Counted from the first letter of the stretch, positions 31,717 through 44,960 are shown. The stretch is DNA of 64,000 nucleotides from Gambelia wislizenii (GCA_030847615.1 JAUMIR010000003.1:55103001-55167000); one strand, 5' to 3'. The notes: generated from the sequence alone by a model not told the origin. Numbers and translations: made by a program.

Positions 31717-33885
31717 TAGAACAGAAGTGCACAATGAAATTCCCGTTATTCCAAATTTGTGGTATTCATCTCCACTCAAGATACTTAAAGAGAAATACAC
31801 ACAATAGAGGAAAGTGCATGCACAAATCCATGTGCTACAGTAGGGATATGCATTGGGGTAGCCTTCAGATTCTCTTTCACTACAGCTCCCATCAGTCCTA
31901 GCCAGAATAACAAATGGTGAGGGAAAGGTGCACTTTCCCCCTTTTTTGCTGCAGAACAGTCTGCACAGAAACCATTATTCTAAGCAAAATAATCTGCATG
32001 CACAATACATTTGGATACATTTTGCGAAAATGTCCAGAAAGACATGTGTGTTAGAAGTCTACATGAAAGTGTGTGTTAGAAGTCTACATATATATGTTTG
32101 TGTGTACACGCCATAAAAATAATGACCGGAACCCCATTGAACAATTGCAAATATATAACCTACAGTTATGTATTCACAACTCTAATTTGTGTTTATGATC
32201 CCTATGCACCCCTACTTTAGGGACTACATAGGAAATGTAAAAGTCCCCTAAATCCCACTTACTAGCAAACAGCCCCTGGGCTCAATGGATATCTGTTCCC
32301 CTGTCAACTAGGAAGCATCTTCCTGATGTTCCCATTCCCCTCATGTGAGTGATCTCTGGTGTGAGGAGGATTTGTAACAGGGGTTCTTTTTCTGCCTGTT
32401 GAGTCAGAGACTGACAGGAGAGGGTGGGAATGTCAGGCAGCTGCTTCTCAATTGACAGGAGAATGAACCCCTGTCAATCTCAGCGGCTGTTTACTTGTAA
32501 GCAGGGTAGTCATGCCAGAATTCACTATACTGTATTGCAATGTTGTTATGGTGTTACCTAGTTCACAATGGTTGTATAGGATTCTGGCATGGATGTGGGT
32601 TTGGGTCAAAGAAAACTTAAAGGCAGAAATGAGAAATGGAAATGGAAGTGAAGTCAACCTATCCCATTTTTGTGAGCTGGTTTACCTGAGATGCCTCTTG
32701 TAGGTGCCATCTCTAAGGAGGTGATAACTGAGAGAGACAACCCAGACTAGGCCAGTAAGAAGCAAGCCAGCTCAAGAAAATGGGAACGATGGGGCTGAAT
32801 AGGAAAGATCAGTGAAAGTTCCAGAAACATGGGTGGACACTATTTGCTTTCTCCCCACCCTCTGTTTTCTAGCACCTGTCTGCCTCACTCTATAGCTCAA
32901 TGCTGGTGCAACACCAAGCTAACTTTATCTATAAAGAGTAGCCAGTAAACTGAAAGTTACAAGCACCTAGAACTGTGAAATATAAAAAGTGCATGCTTAA
33001 CATAAGGATCTTATGTTGTCTTCATGAGGTAAGCATTACTCTGTTTAACATCAAGCTCTTAAAATTCTATATCATTTGCAGCCACCAAGGTGTCCAGTAT
33101 CCAATTTATATGTAATGTCATGGCTTTCATACAATGATGCTGTTTTATTCCTCATCACATTTTATATGGTTTATATCTGCTTGCATTTGCAAACATAAGA
33201 TTATGAATTACATCTCTAATAACTATCCTTTTACCACTCCACTTATATCAGAGAGAGATAAATTACCATTTTGGGTACTTTAGGCCTCTACTTCATGTGT
33301 TGATTGGCACTTTACAGATCACTCTCAGTACTCTTAGTTGCCCTGGTTACTTATTTTCTTTCCAGAAAGGAGGTCCTGATTTTTTGAATTTAATGAGAAA
33401 CCACATTAATATGTTGAGACTTCTTATGCCTAAAGTGAAGTACTTGATCATGTCTAGTTTAGTCTTTAAAAAAGAAAAGAAAATACTGCACTTTTTTTTT
33501 TTTTGGTACTGAAAACATGTAGACTCCACCTGTCTACAGCTGCCTGAGGCACTTAACACTTTAGCTGTATTCAGCGTATCTATATCATGCAGAATTGATG
33601 GGACGATATTTTGTGTTGTTGTATTTTGTATTTCTGGCATTTAAAAAAGTAAGATTTTTTTCTACAACCACTATAACAAATATACACATTTAATTCAATT
33701 TATTTCAAGGAATTTCTGTCCCATTTCCACTTTTATCCCTAATTATGTGCATTTTAGCTGTTCACATTTAAAAATATGTAACTTGTTTTGTTCAAGTTTT
33801 ATTTCTTGGTAACACTCCATATGTCTTGCAAATGTGTAAATGCTTAAGACAAGGTGTGACAGGAAAATGCCACTTTCATCAAGAC
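31717..33885. other. Intergenic with minor fragments
   Basis: At 31865-31925 is a piece of the small MITE also seen at 24750-24845. At 32046-32088 the 19-mer GTGTGTTAGAAGTCTACAT occurs twice, 4 bases apart. The remainder is unique with no motif-bearing open frame. Confidence 0.45.
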
Positions 33886-34108
33886 TAGGAGTCCTGGTGG
33901 CACAGTGGTTAAATGCTGGTAGTGCAGTCACAGTGTTGTGAGTTTGATCCTACAGGGCTCCAAGGTTCACTCAGCTTTCCATCCTTCTGTAAGTTGGTAA
34001 AATGAGTACCTGGCTTGTGGGGGCAATTAGCTAACACATTGTAAACCACTTAGAGAGTTCTTAGCACTAGAAAGTGGTATGGAAATGTAAGTGCTATTTC
34101 TACAAAGC
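33886..34108 (+). mobile_element. tRNA-derived SINE with L2-like tail
   Basis: The head has 'tggcacagtggttaaatgctgg' (A-box region) and, 35-45 bases on, 'gtgagtttgatcct' (B-box). The body reads 'gctttccatccttctgtaagttggtaaaatgag'. The 3' part 'gtaaaccacttagagag...ggtatggaaatgtaagtgctattt' resembles the end of a LINE used for mobilisation. It is a different tRNA SINE family from that at 28432. It does not fold as a functional tRNA gene. Confidence 0.8.
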
Positions 34109-34199
34109 TCAATGATATTTTTCTTCAATTCCCCAAATCACAGTTCATTCAATTTATTTTTTTAAAAAAACAGCATTTGTATTGACCATTCAAAAAGCC

Positions 34200-34985
34200 C
34201 TTAATATATTTTTGGGGTTCTGCAGGAATGACTACCCCCCCCCCAGCACAGCATAGCATTGTGTGAGGGGAGGTGCTTTGATAACCTCTCATGATGGGAG
34301 GCCTTTAATTGTGTCACAGCATCTGACGCCATGATGTAGGAGGTTCAGTGTGAAGCAGAGGTTGGTTGAATTTGATCCACCCTCCTGCCTCTGTCACAGT
34401 GTGAGTCTACTCGTCTCTTATGGGCCAGGTAGGATTTCCCCCCCCCCTTTTTTTTCGCAGGGTTTTTTGCCTACCCCACACTGTTACAAGGGACTTAGAG
34501 AATTGGCCTTAGGGTGGTGTCATAAATAGGTGGTCGACTGGCAAGTAGTGGGGGAGATGGGGATTAGTTCAGAGTATTCCTATGGCACCCTTTTTAGGTG
34601 AAGGATGACTCTATCAAACTACCCTTGAAGGTCATGTGACTTGGTGAGTGGGGAGTAGACTATCCTTGAGGCCAGCCTGATGGTTGCGCCCTCAGCAGAA
34701 GTAATGTAGCTTGAGGTGTCTCAATCTTGGGTTTTGCCTTCTAGCAGATGGTGCCGGGGGGGGGGTGGGTTAGCTCAATTTATGGGAAACCCCCCCCCCA
34801 TGGCTCAGGTGTTTTGCCCAGGGAAGTTGGGAGGTAAGTCTTGGTGAGACCATTGGCTCCAGCTTTTCCCGCATTGGGTCTCCCCCCTAGTTTGCATATT
34901 CCAAGGAATAAAGATTAAATAGGTGATAAATAAAAATAACCCCTATTTTAACCCAAACTTTGTGTCTAGCCTCATTATTTCATGT
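34200..34985 (+). mobile_element. Possible LTR of a gypsy- or retrovirus-like element
   Basis: A GC-richer block with poly-C and poly-G runs ends in 'ggaataaagattaaat...aacccctattttaacccaaactttgtgtctagcctcatt', a usual 3' region for LTRs (AATAAA followed by a U5-like end). I cannot place a TSD or a convincing 5' TG end, so the boundaries are approximate and the call is inference. Confidence 0.3.
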
Positions 34986-35149
34986 GTTGGTCATCAATGC
35001 TAGAAGCACTCATGTGGTTAACATCTACAAATCTAATTTTCTGACTAGTTTATACTAGCATGTGAATAATTTATGTAGTTTTCTTCCTACTGCATGAAAA
35101 AAATGAATATTTCTGTGCAGTTTTCATCCAGTATTTGCACATTCTGAAG

Positions 35150-35420
35150 TATTTCACGAAATTATGTTGGGCCACAAAACAAGGACAGGATGGATGAAAA
35201 CTATAGATTTGGTACAAAACCCCACCAATTTTGCACCAAAAAATGTTTTGAAAAGTTTTTTTTTTCTTCTTCCTCCTCCTTCTTTTTGCATTAAAACATG
35301 GGGGGTTGTAAAAAGCATGGTTAGTGTTTATGGGTTTGGTGTAAAACCCATATTTTTTGTCTAAAACCCCCTATGTGTGTTGCTGAAATCTGTTTTTGAA
35401 TACCAATTATGTTTTTTTCA
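35150..35420. repeat. Degenerate A/T-run tract, similar to 19480-20330
   Basis: Alternates 'acaaaaccccaccaattttgcaccaaaaaatg' type runs with 'ggggggttgtaaaaagcatgg' and 'ggtgtaaaacccat'. Looks like an eroded tandem repeat. No coding content. Confidence 0.45.
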
Positions 35421-35714
35421 CAAATACTAGGTAAAAATTGCACCATATCCTTGCATCAATGTTATTCTTCTCACCCAAATGTTCCAACTGTTCTGCTCCA
35501 CTAATGCTGCTGCTGAATGCCAGGCCAATCTGTAATACAATCCACAGCGGGAAAAGGGACACACATTTCCAAGTGCTCAGTGGACGGCTGTTTTTATTTT
35601 GGAAAAAGCCCAACACATTTTGGCCTATATATATTGCCATGGCCTTTAGGGGCTACATAAAAACATAAAAATAAATATAATTTTAAAATTAAAAGGATAA
35701 AACATAATTATATA

Positions 35715-35949
35715 ATTGTACATGTGTATGCCTTCAAGTCATCTGTCAACTTATGGAGACACCATGAATTTCATAGGATTTTCTTAGGCAAGGAATACTT
35801 AGAGGTGGTTTTGCCAGTTCCTTTTTCTGAACTATATCCTACAGCACCTGGTATTTCTTGGTGGTCTCCCATCAAAGTATTAACCAGGGCTGACCCTGCT
35901 TGGCTTCCAAGATCAGGTGGGATCTGGTGCCTTTAGGATATTTAGGCCC
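35715..35949 (-). mobile_element. 5S rRNA-derived SINE, antisense
   Basis: The part 35836-35949 is the inverse complement of a vertebrate 5S rRNA gene's internal region: 'ggtggtctcccatcaaagtattaaccagggctgacc', 'ctgcttggcttccaagatcag' and 'cctacagcacctggtatt'. This covers the A box, intermediate element and C box needed for RNA polymerase III. The rest (35720-35835) has the body and tail 'ataggattttctt...atgccttcaagtcatct', shared with the tRNA-derived SINEs at 20731, 25868 and 28432. It is a 5S-headed SINE, not a 5S gene, since the 5' end of 5S is truncated and the tail is SINE. Confidence 0.88.
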
Positions 35950-38074
35950 AATAATGGGTCTATGCTAATCCTTTCAAACAAGCAATTAGTGACCATCCCT
36001 CACCCATATCCTATGGAAATCTTTCCTATACACCCTACCTGTCCAAACAGTAAGAGGTTGTCGCAATTCTGATCAATGTTTTGTCACTCCAGAGCAAAGG
36101 CAATCCTCCCATTCTGGACCCTTTAGTCCATTCTGTGAGAAAGCATTTGTGATAACTAGTGCACCAGTCCAGGGTACAAAGTAGGGTATAAATATCCTAG
36201 CTCCAACCCTAACCACATGTGCCAGAGACTAGACCCACCATTCTGTGTATCATAGCCAGTGTATCACAGAAGGGCCTCACCATTCTTTTTCTCAACAGAC
36301 TGGATAATCCTGTGCCATTGTCAGATGCTATATGAGTCCCTCCACTGTGCTAACATCTTTCTTCAAGACTGGTAACTATCACCTTTCCACCCCTGACTTC
36401 TCTCTGTCCAACCCTTCCCACCTTTCTCTTCAATAGCATTGTATGGTTCTTAAAGAGTTTATGCTTTTGTAAGTTAGTGTATCCCCAGTGTTAATTAGCT
36501 GCCTTGAATCCCATCTTGGGAGAAAGGCAGGATATAAATCTAATAAAGAAATAAATTTAATTAATTCAAATAAAATACTTTGTTTAACTTTGACTGGAGT
36601 GCTCTCTATAGCTAGTACTGGTGTACTCCTTTTGAGCTATTTCCCCCCAAAACTTCAAGGAGACACTGGCATTATGGGTGGGACTCCAATGCCCCCCCCC
36701 CTTAGGGTAACAACTACATCCAAAATCCTTCAGTGTTTGTATCTTTGGTCTGCACACCGTTTTGACATGCTCACATTCTCCCTCAACCACTTGTAGAATC
36801 CCAACTGATGCTTTCACTTCTACTCAATTAAATATAGCATAATTTTTAAAAATATATACTTCATATGGGTCTCTATTCCTATCATTCTTCCAGAATCTAC
36901 ACGGGAAATTAGAATTTAAATTAATAATTATATTTGCACCCAGTCATTGCTATTATGATGTCTCCTCAGAAGACAATCTTGTGCTGAAATTGCAGTCATC
37001 GTTATCATCAATGTATGACCAGCTTTCTTTCTGCCAACAGCCCATTCAAAACATATAAACTGACAGGCACTGCAAGTCTTCCAGTAAATAGCTCTACTCC
37101 ATTTTTAGAATTTAGTATCACTGGAATTCACCAGGAGGGAAGGTGAAGGAGGGCAAACTGCCAAGCCATTCCAGAGAGTTTACAATCAATATCCCTTTAT
37201 AGCAGAGACTGTTCTTTTTCTTTTAATCCATTCTCCCTTAAGGACTAAGCCACCAAAACAGTGACTTTTTCATTGTGTGATGACTCATTAGGTGGCAAAT
37301 TTTATAATACCAGTGTATGAAAACCAGATAATAGACAAGCCTGCCTCAGAGTGGGTGTGTGGAGACACTGTAAGAAGACCATATTGTCCAAGAAAAATGC
37401 CAGATTGCTATGTTGTATTTTCCAGCTTGAACTCTTAGTAAAATTGTTATCATGCTTGGCTTCTTATATGGTATCTGCTGAACCTGGGCAGAAGGTGGTG
37501 GGGAGATCATTTTTCTGATTCATCTTGTGGGGGATGAACACAAATGGAGGTTACAATCTGCTGTAGTTCAACTATGAATGCCACATTTCTTTTTGAATGC
37601 CACAACGATCTTAATGTTAACATGCTGAACTACCTTTCCTGAGCAAGGGTTTGGAGCAAAGATGCTTCAAGATTTTGTTTTGTCTGCTCTTTTAAGTGAA
37701 CTAAACTGATTTACACTTCCCAGACAGATCATGGATTGGACCATAGTTAGCCCGTTGTTTTTGCACTGTTCTGCATTTTGCAATACAGTTGTCCACATAA
37801 GATACTTCTCAAAATCCTAACAAAATGAATATTTTAAATATAAAATGCACAAACATATTTCTTTTGTGGGAAAATACATCAGCTCAATCACTGTCCATAT
37901 GTGTTAAATCTGTACACTAATGCACAAACAAGATGGAACAAAATTATGAATTAATATTTGCAAAACTGACACAGTTGGAAATATATATGAAAACATTTCT
38001 TTTAAAAGATATATAATCCACCTTTTGGTGAAACCTTCTCAAGGTGGTGTATAATGAAAGCTAAAAACCTCAAA

Positions 38075-38106
<32 letters not shown>

Positions 38107-40324
38107 AACCATAGATGCTATGATAAAAATCATGATACTGTGAAAATGGTCAATTGAGACCAGATGGTACCACATGTACTGCCATAAAGTTCTATACATT
38201 CACCTCACCATGATGTGGAGGTGACTCCCTCTGTTTTCAGAGGCCATGTCAGTGGAACACAAGCCCTAGCAAATTTTGTCAAAGCCGAGATGGCTTTAGT
38301 ATCAGTTTAGAGGTGGACTGTGTGCCTGTGGTCCAAAGACGAGCTTAACCAATGACAGAGTGGCCTGCCATCAGACTGGCTATGCCAACTACATATGAGA
38401 TGTGTGTGAGAGTGGAGAGAATATCAGCAGAGACATAACCACACATCTTTGAGATTCATTGTTGACACTATATATGCACCTATCTCCAGTAGCAGGTTTT
38501 CTTTTATTTCTTTATTTATTGGAGGCACTGATAACCGCCCACTACCATTTTATTTATTTTCTTCTGCAAAGGTTTCCAGGATATTCTCAAAGGAAAAAAT
38601 ACTGGCTGTCACACAACACACACACAATAATAATTTGTTTGATGCTATTTAATTTATCCCAATGACAGTTTGCCCCTTGATAGTTATTCTGAGGTGATTC
38701 TGCCATTGGGGGTGGGGGGAGATCCTGTGAACCTCCAGTGAACTCCTCAAAATGAGCTTCAAGTGACAATATTTAAAACCATGACATTTCAGTTGAATGA
38801 AGCACAGGCAAAGCTCCAAGTTATTTGCCACCAAGGGAAAACAACACTGATCCTTCATAGAGTGTGGAAGCACATTGACACCAGCTCATATTTTCCCACA
38901 AAACTATTGAATGTGCAAGCCCATTTAAGCCCCAAATCAAGTCTGCTTTGACCCCAGTAGGATGCCTTAGCATGGAATTCACATTCAACCCTGCACCTTT
39001 GGTAATAGAATACAGATTTATGGACTCCTTTTCCTGAAGTGCAGATGGTTAATCTGAATTCAGTGTCAGACTGACTGTTTTACAGCAAGCTGGATATCAA
39101 AGTTCCTTGAGCCTGTGAGCTAGAAGAGTTGTACCTTCACTGATTGCATGATCAATATTCTGCTTTGGTTGAGATATCACTTACTGGTTATTGTGCCTGC
39201 TGACAGAATTTTACAACCTTTTGCCTATAAGAGCTCTGGTCTTTTCTACTACAGAAAAAAATTGTAAAGAAGAAATCCTTTCCAGGTGATATTGAAATTT
39301 GTAGCCTCTACACCTAAGAAGGACCCCACTTTTATTACTTAACATTTCCATTATTCTTCAGCCTTCCTGGCTGCCCACATTTCCTGCTATGTAATAATTT
39401 CTTTTGATGGACTTATGCCATGATATCTTGCTCTGGATTTTAATTAATTTGCAGGGATCTGGCAAGACTGCACATCACCAGAGAGTAGGATTGTAACAAT
39501 GATCCCTCCTGTTCATTAAATTAAATGAGAAAGGTAAAGAAAAGTGGGAAAATGCTTATTTATTTGTTTGTTTGTTTATTCATTCATTCATTCATTTAAT
39601 GATTTGATAATTTAATGATTTTGTAATTTGAGAAACTAATGGGATTTTAATAAGATTGTTTGTTTAACTGTGTTTTAATGTTTTTTATCATTAGGTTCTT
39701 CACTTTTGTTTTAACCTTGATGTAAGCCACCTTTGGTCCCATGTGCTTAGAAAGACAAGTGATCACATAAACAAACAAACAAAGAAAGAAACAAATAAAT
39801 ATTCATTTCCATAACACCACTCTTTGGAGCTTCAGATGTCCAAAAACATGGGAAGCAGGGGGTTGTCTAGATGATGAAAATAGCCCTAATAGAATCCACA
39901 GAGAGTACCTTTTACTGCAATGAGATCCGACCATGATTCGCAGTTTTCAGAAGGAGAGGGAACAAAAACCTCAATTTACTGCATGGAAAAAACCTTCACA
40001 GCTTTTCCTGTGTTTTTTTTTTTTTTAAATAATGCATGGCAATGTGCATTACTGCTTGCTTGGACATCTGATTTGCATCACAGCACATTCTTGGCAAGGG
40101 TGAAAGTGGAAGGCTAATTGGTAGGATGTGGGCGGGGGCGGGGGGAGGCTTGCCAGCAATTAAATGGTCAGACACTGAGGTGACCAAACAGCTTTTTTAA
40201 GTAGAAGCTTGCATTTGCACAACTTCTATTTACAGTTTAAAAAATTACTGTGCAGTGGTTACAATTTATGGAGAATAACACACACACATTGGAAACTGTT
40301 TAATGCAGTGTAGATGTGTAAATA
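35950..40324. other. Intergenic; short LINE tails and microsatellites
   Basis: No gene recognised in over 4 kb. Small repeat pieces: an L2-like tail at 36490-36560, an antisense-looking tail with (ATT)n at about 38010-38105, a tail with 'gtaagccacctttggtccc' at about 39640-39805, and TTTG/ATTC repeats at 39559-39600. The intervals 36850-37990 and 38200-39550 look unique. Open frames at 36488-36796 and 38449-38665 have no motif. Confidence 0.45.
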
Positions 40325-40415
40325 GCTATTGCTTAAAACTATTTGTAAGCCGCTCTGATAGCCTTGAGGCTGAAGAGCGGGGTATAAATAAATAAATAAA
40401 TAAATAAATAATAAC
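40325..40415 (+). mobile_element. L2-type tail with (AAAT)n
   Basis: 'gtaagccgctctgatagcc...gaagagcggggtataaataaataaat', ending in seven AAAT units. This is the standard 3' end of squamate L2-type LINEs or SINEs using that tail. It is severely 5'-truncated. Confidence 0.7.
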
Positions 40416-40815
40416 AACATGAGTAATTCACTCTCTGCCACAGCATCTTGATTTGCCAGCATGGCTGTGTTCACACTTCAAACATAGATTGCTTCACATG
40501 TCAACAATTTTGCCAAAGGACTGTGAAAACAAATGGATGCTGCTATGAATTTGCATTAATGTAGAGCAATCTACATTATATCCTCTCACCTAGACAAGCC
40601 CCAGGACATAGCAGCATGCCATACTGTTCCCCACAGTGTCCATTCCAAGAAGAGAGGCAGGAAGAAAGAGGCAGGAAAGGCAGGAAGAAAGTGTTTCTAA
40701 TCTTGGGGTAGACTTGTTAAGGTGTGAACATCAGCTTCCCATTTTCTGGCTATGTAGAGTTTGAGTCAACATGAGATAGCCTTAACTTGTGACTTAATGG
40801 AGCAAGATTTTAAAA

Positions 40816-40851
<36 letters not shown>

Positions 40852-42310
40852 ATTTATTTATAGCCCACCTTTCACCCATTAAGGGGTCTCAAGGCTGCTA
40901 ACAACATATTTAAAAACAATACAGATTAAACCTATTTAAAAAACTGATAAAAGTGTAAATATAAAAGCTATTTGAAAAGAAATGAAATAATTTATAAAGT
41001 TAAAACAAAAAACATTAAAAACACTAAAATTAATTAAAATACTATACAAACAAATAGCACAGCATATGATTAAAAGCCCATCCCGCTCATTTTTTCAAAA
41101 GCCTGGTGGCACAACAGTGTTTTCAGTGGTCGACGTAAGAAAAGCAAAGAGGGAATGATCCTAGCCTACTAGGGAGGGAGTTCCAAAGACTGGTAGCAGC
41201 CATTAAGAAGGCCTTCTCCCTTGTTGGTACCAAATGAGCCTGAGAAGGCGGTGAGGCAGAGAGAAGGGCTGCTTCAGAAGATCTTGGATCTCTAATGGGC
41301 TCATAAACGGAAATAGGGCCCTTCAAATAACCTGGACCCAAGCTGTATAGGGCTTTATAGGTCAAAACCAGCATTTTGAATTGTGCTTGGAAATGGACCA
41401 CAGCCAGTAGAACTGTTGCAACAAGGGAGTAAATTACAATTACAGCATTACAGGCATTACAATAATCTAAATGAGATGTAACCAAGACATGTGCTACAGC
41501 GGAGAGATACATCTTCTTCAGGAATGGGCACAGTTGATGCACTAGCTTTAATTGTGCAAATGCACTCCTAGTCACTACTGAAACCTGGGCATCCAGGCTC
41601 AGGGCTGAATCTAAGAGTATCCCAAAACTACACACTGGCATTTTCAGGAGGAGTGTAACCCTATCTAACACAGGCAGATTTACTATTCCCAGATCTGTCT
41701 TTCAACTAACCAAGAGCGCCTCTGTCTTGTTTGGATTAAACTTCAATTCACTCACCCTTATCCAGTTCATTACAATAGTCAGGTACGAGTTTAGCACAGG
41801 AACAGCTTCCTTGGAGTTAGGTGCAAAGAAGTAATAGAGCTGGGTATCATCATCATACTGGTCACACCTGACCCCCAAACCCTGGACAACCTCTCCAAGC
41901 AGTTTCATGTAGATGGTAAATAGCATAGGAGACTAGACACAAACCTGAGGGATTTTACAGACCAATTGACAAGGAGTTGAACAGGAATCTACCAGCACCA
42001 CCCTCTGAAAACATCTCTCCATGAATGAACAGATCCACTGTAGAACAGTACCACCAAGCCCCATCCCAGGGAGGCAACTCAGAAGGATACAATGGTTGAT
42101 AGCATAGAAAGCCATGTCCAGCAGAACCAACAGGGGCACACTCCTTCTGTCCAGTTCCTGGAGTAGGTCACCTATGGAGGTGATCAAAGCTGTCTCTGTC
42201 CCATAACCAGGCCTAAAACAAGACTGAAATGGATCTAGATAATCCATCTCATCCATGAACTCTGGATTTGTGAAGCCATCGCATGCTCCAGGACCTTGCC
42301 CCAAAATGTG
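40816..42310 (-). pseudogene. L2-type LINE, minus strand, 3' half with tail
   Basis: From 42304 leftward: 'YLDPFQSCFRPGYGTETAL' (RT finger region), 'LVLLDMAFYAINHCIL' (the LDLSAAFDTIDH motif, mutated), 'MLFTIYMKLLGEVVQGLG', 'YDDDTQLYYFF' at about 41840 (catalytic site, YADDTQLY type), 'KFNPNKTEALLVS' and 'LGILLDSALSLDAQV'. Then follow 'HVLVTSHLDYCNA', 'ILTYKALYSLGPGYL' and 'FLMAATSLWNSLPSRLG'. The 3' UTR leads to 'ttatagcccacctttcacccatt', the inverse L2 tail, and a (GAT)n run (40816-40848). Two frame changes and stops: dead. Nearly all RT motifs are still readable, so it is among the better preserved LINEs here. Confidence 0.93.
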
Positions 42311-42950
42311 TAATAAGCATCCCTTTTTTCAGCATTAAACATAACATACTTGCACTTTTAAAACTAACTTTTATCTCTGGTCTGTACTTATATAAATTTG
42401 TTAGGGTGATAACTTTATATGGCTGTTATGGGCCTAAGGGCATCAGTCCTCTCAATGACATCATTTGCATGACCTGGAGTTCCACACGCATAAGTGCTTC
42501 TAAGTTTATTGTGGAAGGTAGTATTTAATACCTCCTTTTCCAGCACCTCCCCACCTGCATGAGGCAGTGTTTTGGGGGTATGACACACTGCCAGGTGTGT
42601 ACAGGGAAATTAGCATATTCCACCCTAACAACTGTCTGTGGAGGCTTCACTTAATCTCATCCTGGGTGCGTTTGAGTCTGGGGAATTTCCAAAACCTCTT
42701 TGTAGGCTTCAAGTAACCTTCACTAGCCCTAATGTTTGGGTTGTCCTTGTCACCTGAAAACCACGTGAAGCATCTAATAGCCAAATTATGAATTGGAGGG
42801 AGGAAGTGTAAGGCCAGGTAACAGCAGCTCCATAATGCCAGCAAACACCCCACAGTCATTTAATAGCTTGGTAAAGGTGAGGAGAATTGTTTGATGTTTT
42901 GTATGTTGTTTGCCGCCACGATCCTGGTGGGAGAGGCAGGATATATATGA

Positions 42951-42981
<31 letters not shown>

Positions 42982-44200
42982 CCATTTAATACCCAGGGAT
43001 GCCCAGGCAGTGTCCAACTGCAGTTCTGCAGCAGGAAGGTTTAAAAAGGAGTTATTTCCCTCTTGTATAACCAGCCAAGTCTGAAGGAGGAAGCAGAGGA
43101 AGCCAGAATAAATACAACATGCCAAAACTCACTGCCTTGGGCAAGCATGTTCCCATCTGAAATCATGGAAGCTCTTTTAAATAACCTGCTTTCTAAGTTG
43201 GTAGCAATGAGTCTCCAGTCTCTTTGCTTTCATTTCTTTACAGTATCTGGCAAATCACTTGATTTGCCCAACTAGGTTTCTACCCTGACCAGACAAACTT
43301 TTATACCCAGTTTAATTTGACATAGGGATCAGAATCTTTTCATAAATCTTGTACTGTTAAATCAGAAACTCAAGGTATAGTTAAGTTCCACTCCCACATC
43401 CTAGAAAGTATTTTTTTTTAAAAAAATGTGTCTGTATGTGTTTTCTTTCTTTTTTCTTTTTTTACAAAAAACGACAATTCCTGAAGATTTTGTCCTGCTT
43501 TTGCACTGACAGTTTCATTTCCTATCATATACCTTTTCCAGATCAGTTTGTAAAGAAATGGTTTTCTTAAAATGAATGGAAGAATGGTAAAGCTGGCAAG
43601 ACTTCAGGGAGTCAGGATCAGAAGTAGTAGGCAGGCCCTAGACCTGCAGACAGAGGGGTGAGAGTGAAAGAGAGACAATGAGTGAACAGACCAGGAGTTG
43701 GGGAAAGAGATAGAACTGGAACAGGGACAATTCCCTGAAATCATAGCTCTGCCTCTGCCACTGCCACTGGATCCTCTTCTTCTTCTTCCTCCTCCTCCTC
43801 CACTTCTATTGCTGCTTGTGTGTCTGTATAGGTAAATATGTTTGTCCCACTTCTCCTACCTCCTTTCATGGGCCCCAGATGTTCTGAAGCTTTACTAATT
43901 GGTTGCTGCCTTTGCTTACTGGATTGCCAAGGACAGAGCAATCTAATCAATAGAACTTAGTAGACAGTACATAAAAAGTTCTCTGAGGTGAGAGAAAAAC
44001 TTTGAGAAAGACATTAGGCACAAGCCTCCTCTTCTTTAAAACAAGCTTCCTTAAAGCCTACCTTCCAATTATAGTCCTAACAGAATGAGATTCACATGTT
44101 GCAGGCCAGCTGCCTCACTTCTGGGAGAGCACGGGAAAGTAGTGACTGCAGCAATGGCCAGTGTGCCTGTCTGGACGCCAACCCATTTTGTAGAGAACAT
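42311..44200. other. Intergenic, with an L2-like tail and (GAT)n at 42900-42980
   Basis: A short plus-strand tail 'gtttgccgccacgatcctggtgggagaggcagg' leads into a (GAT)n run at 42951-42980. At 43779-43805 a CTT/CCT run gives an acidic open frame on the minus strand. No gene seen in the remainder. Confidence 0.45.
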
Positions 44201-44272
44201 GGCCTCATAGCCCGGAAAAACCCAAGGAAAATCTATAGATGCTGGCCATAAAAACCTTTGACTTCACACAGA
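44201..44272 (+). mobile_element. Short Penelope terminus
   Basis: 'agaacatggcctcatagcccgg' to 'acctttgacttcaca', the last about 70 bases of the Penelope family in this window. No TSD is evident. Confidence 0.75.
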
Positions 44273-44565
44273 ATGAGAGACATTTCTTCCTCCATGGCCA
44301 CCCATCCAGCCATCCAGTAACAGCTTCTAGACCACCTAAGTGTGTGTGGGAGGGGAGTTTACTCTGAAATAGTAAAGAAAAATCCTATTCATGATACATG
44401 AGCCATTTGCATATCCATTTCCTTTCATACACACACCCCCATTATTTTTAGCCACATGGCATGATGTATACATAGGACCAAATGCCAGTAAATAAAGTGC
44501 AATTGATTAAATTTGTGAGAACAAGTCCTACTGAATGAAGTGGGACTCTAAGTAAATATATGTAA

Positions 44566-44960
44566 GGACTTTTTCAGTAATTCCCCTTTAAATGTTCTTT
44601 TTCTGGCATAAAAAACTCCATTTTATGCCAGCAAAAGAATGCCCCCCACAGCACTTACCTCTAATCCCGACAGAAGGCTTCCTTGTCAATAACAAAGCAC
44701 TGTTCACTTCCTACTTTGAAATCCCGTGAGACTTCATCATGTGGGGAATTCAAAAATAAAATAAAAAATAAAACACAAAAAGTTACAAAAAGCACATAGA
44801 CACACTTTAAAACTTTCAAGTAAACCAGGGAAGGTTTAAAAAAGTGTGTTACTTGCCTGGATGTGGCAATCTCACCCGGAAGTGTTTGCACCAGACCAGC
44901 CACTGATGCTGCATTCACATGAGTTGAATGGCCTGAGGTTTCACATGCTGGCAATGCCAA
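44566..44960 (-). mobile_element. GGACTTTATCAGA-family MITE (copy H), partial, inverted
   Basis: The left edge GGACTTTTTCAGTAATTCC is the family end. The interior is the inverse of copy C: 'ttatgccagcaaaagaatgccccc', 'acacaaaaagttacaaaaagcac', 'aagtaaaccagggaag' and 'cacccggaagtg'. The other end is missing, so the element is truncated or eroded. Confidence 0.65.

Noticed and set aside
33886..33960. tRNA gene
   Set aside because: A- and B-box-like motifs are present but no cloverleaf closes and the sequence continues as a SINE.
35836..35949. 5S rRNA gene
   Set aside because: The match is only to part of 5S, carries substitutions, and runs into a SINE body and tail. It is a 5S-derived SINE.
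40816..42980. CRISPR-like arrays at the (GAT)n and other short repeats
   Set aside because: Simple microsatellites with no spacers; the genome is vertebrate.
43741..43950. Acidic protein on the minus strand
   Set aside because: The Glu run is a CTT/CCT microsatellite; the flanks have no motif.
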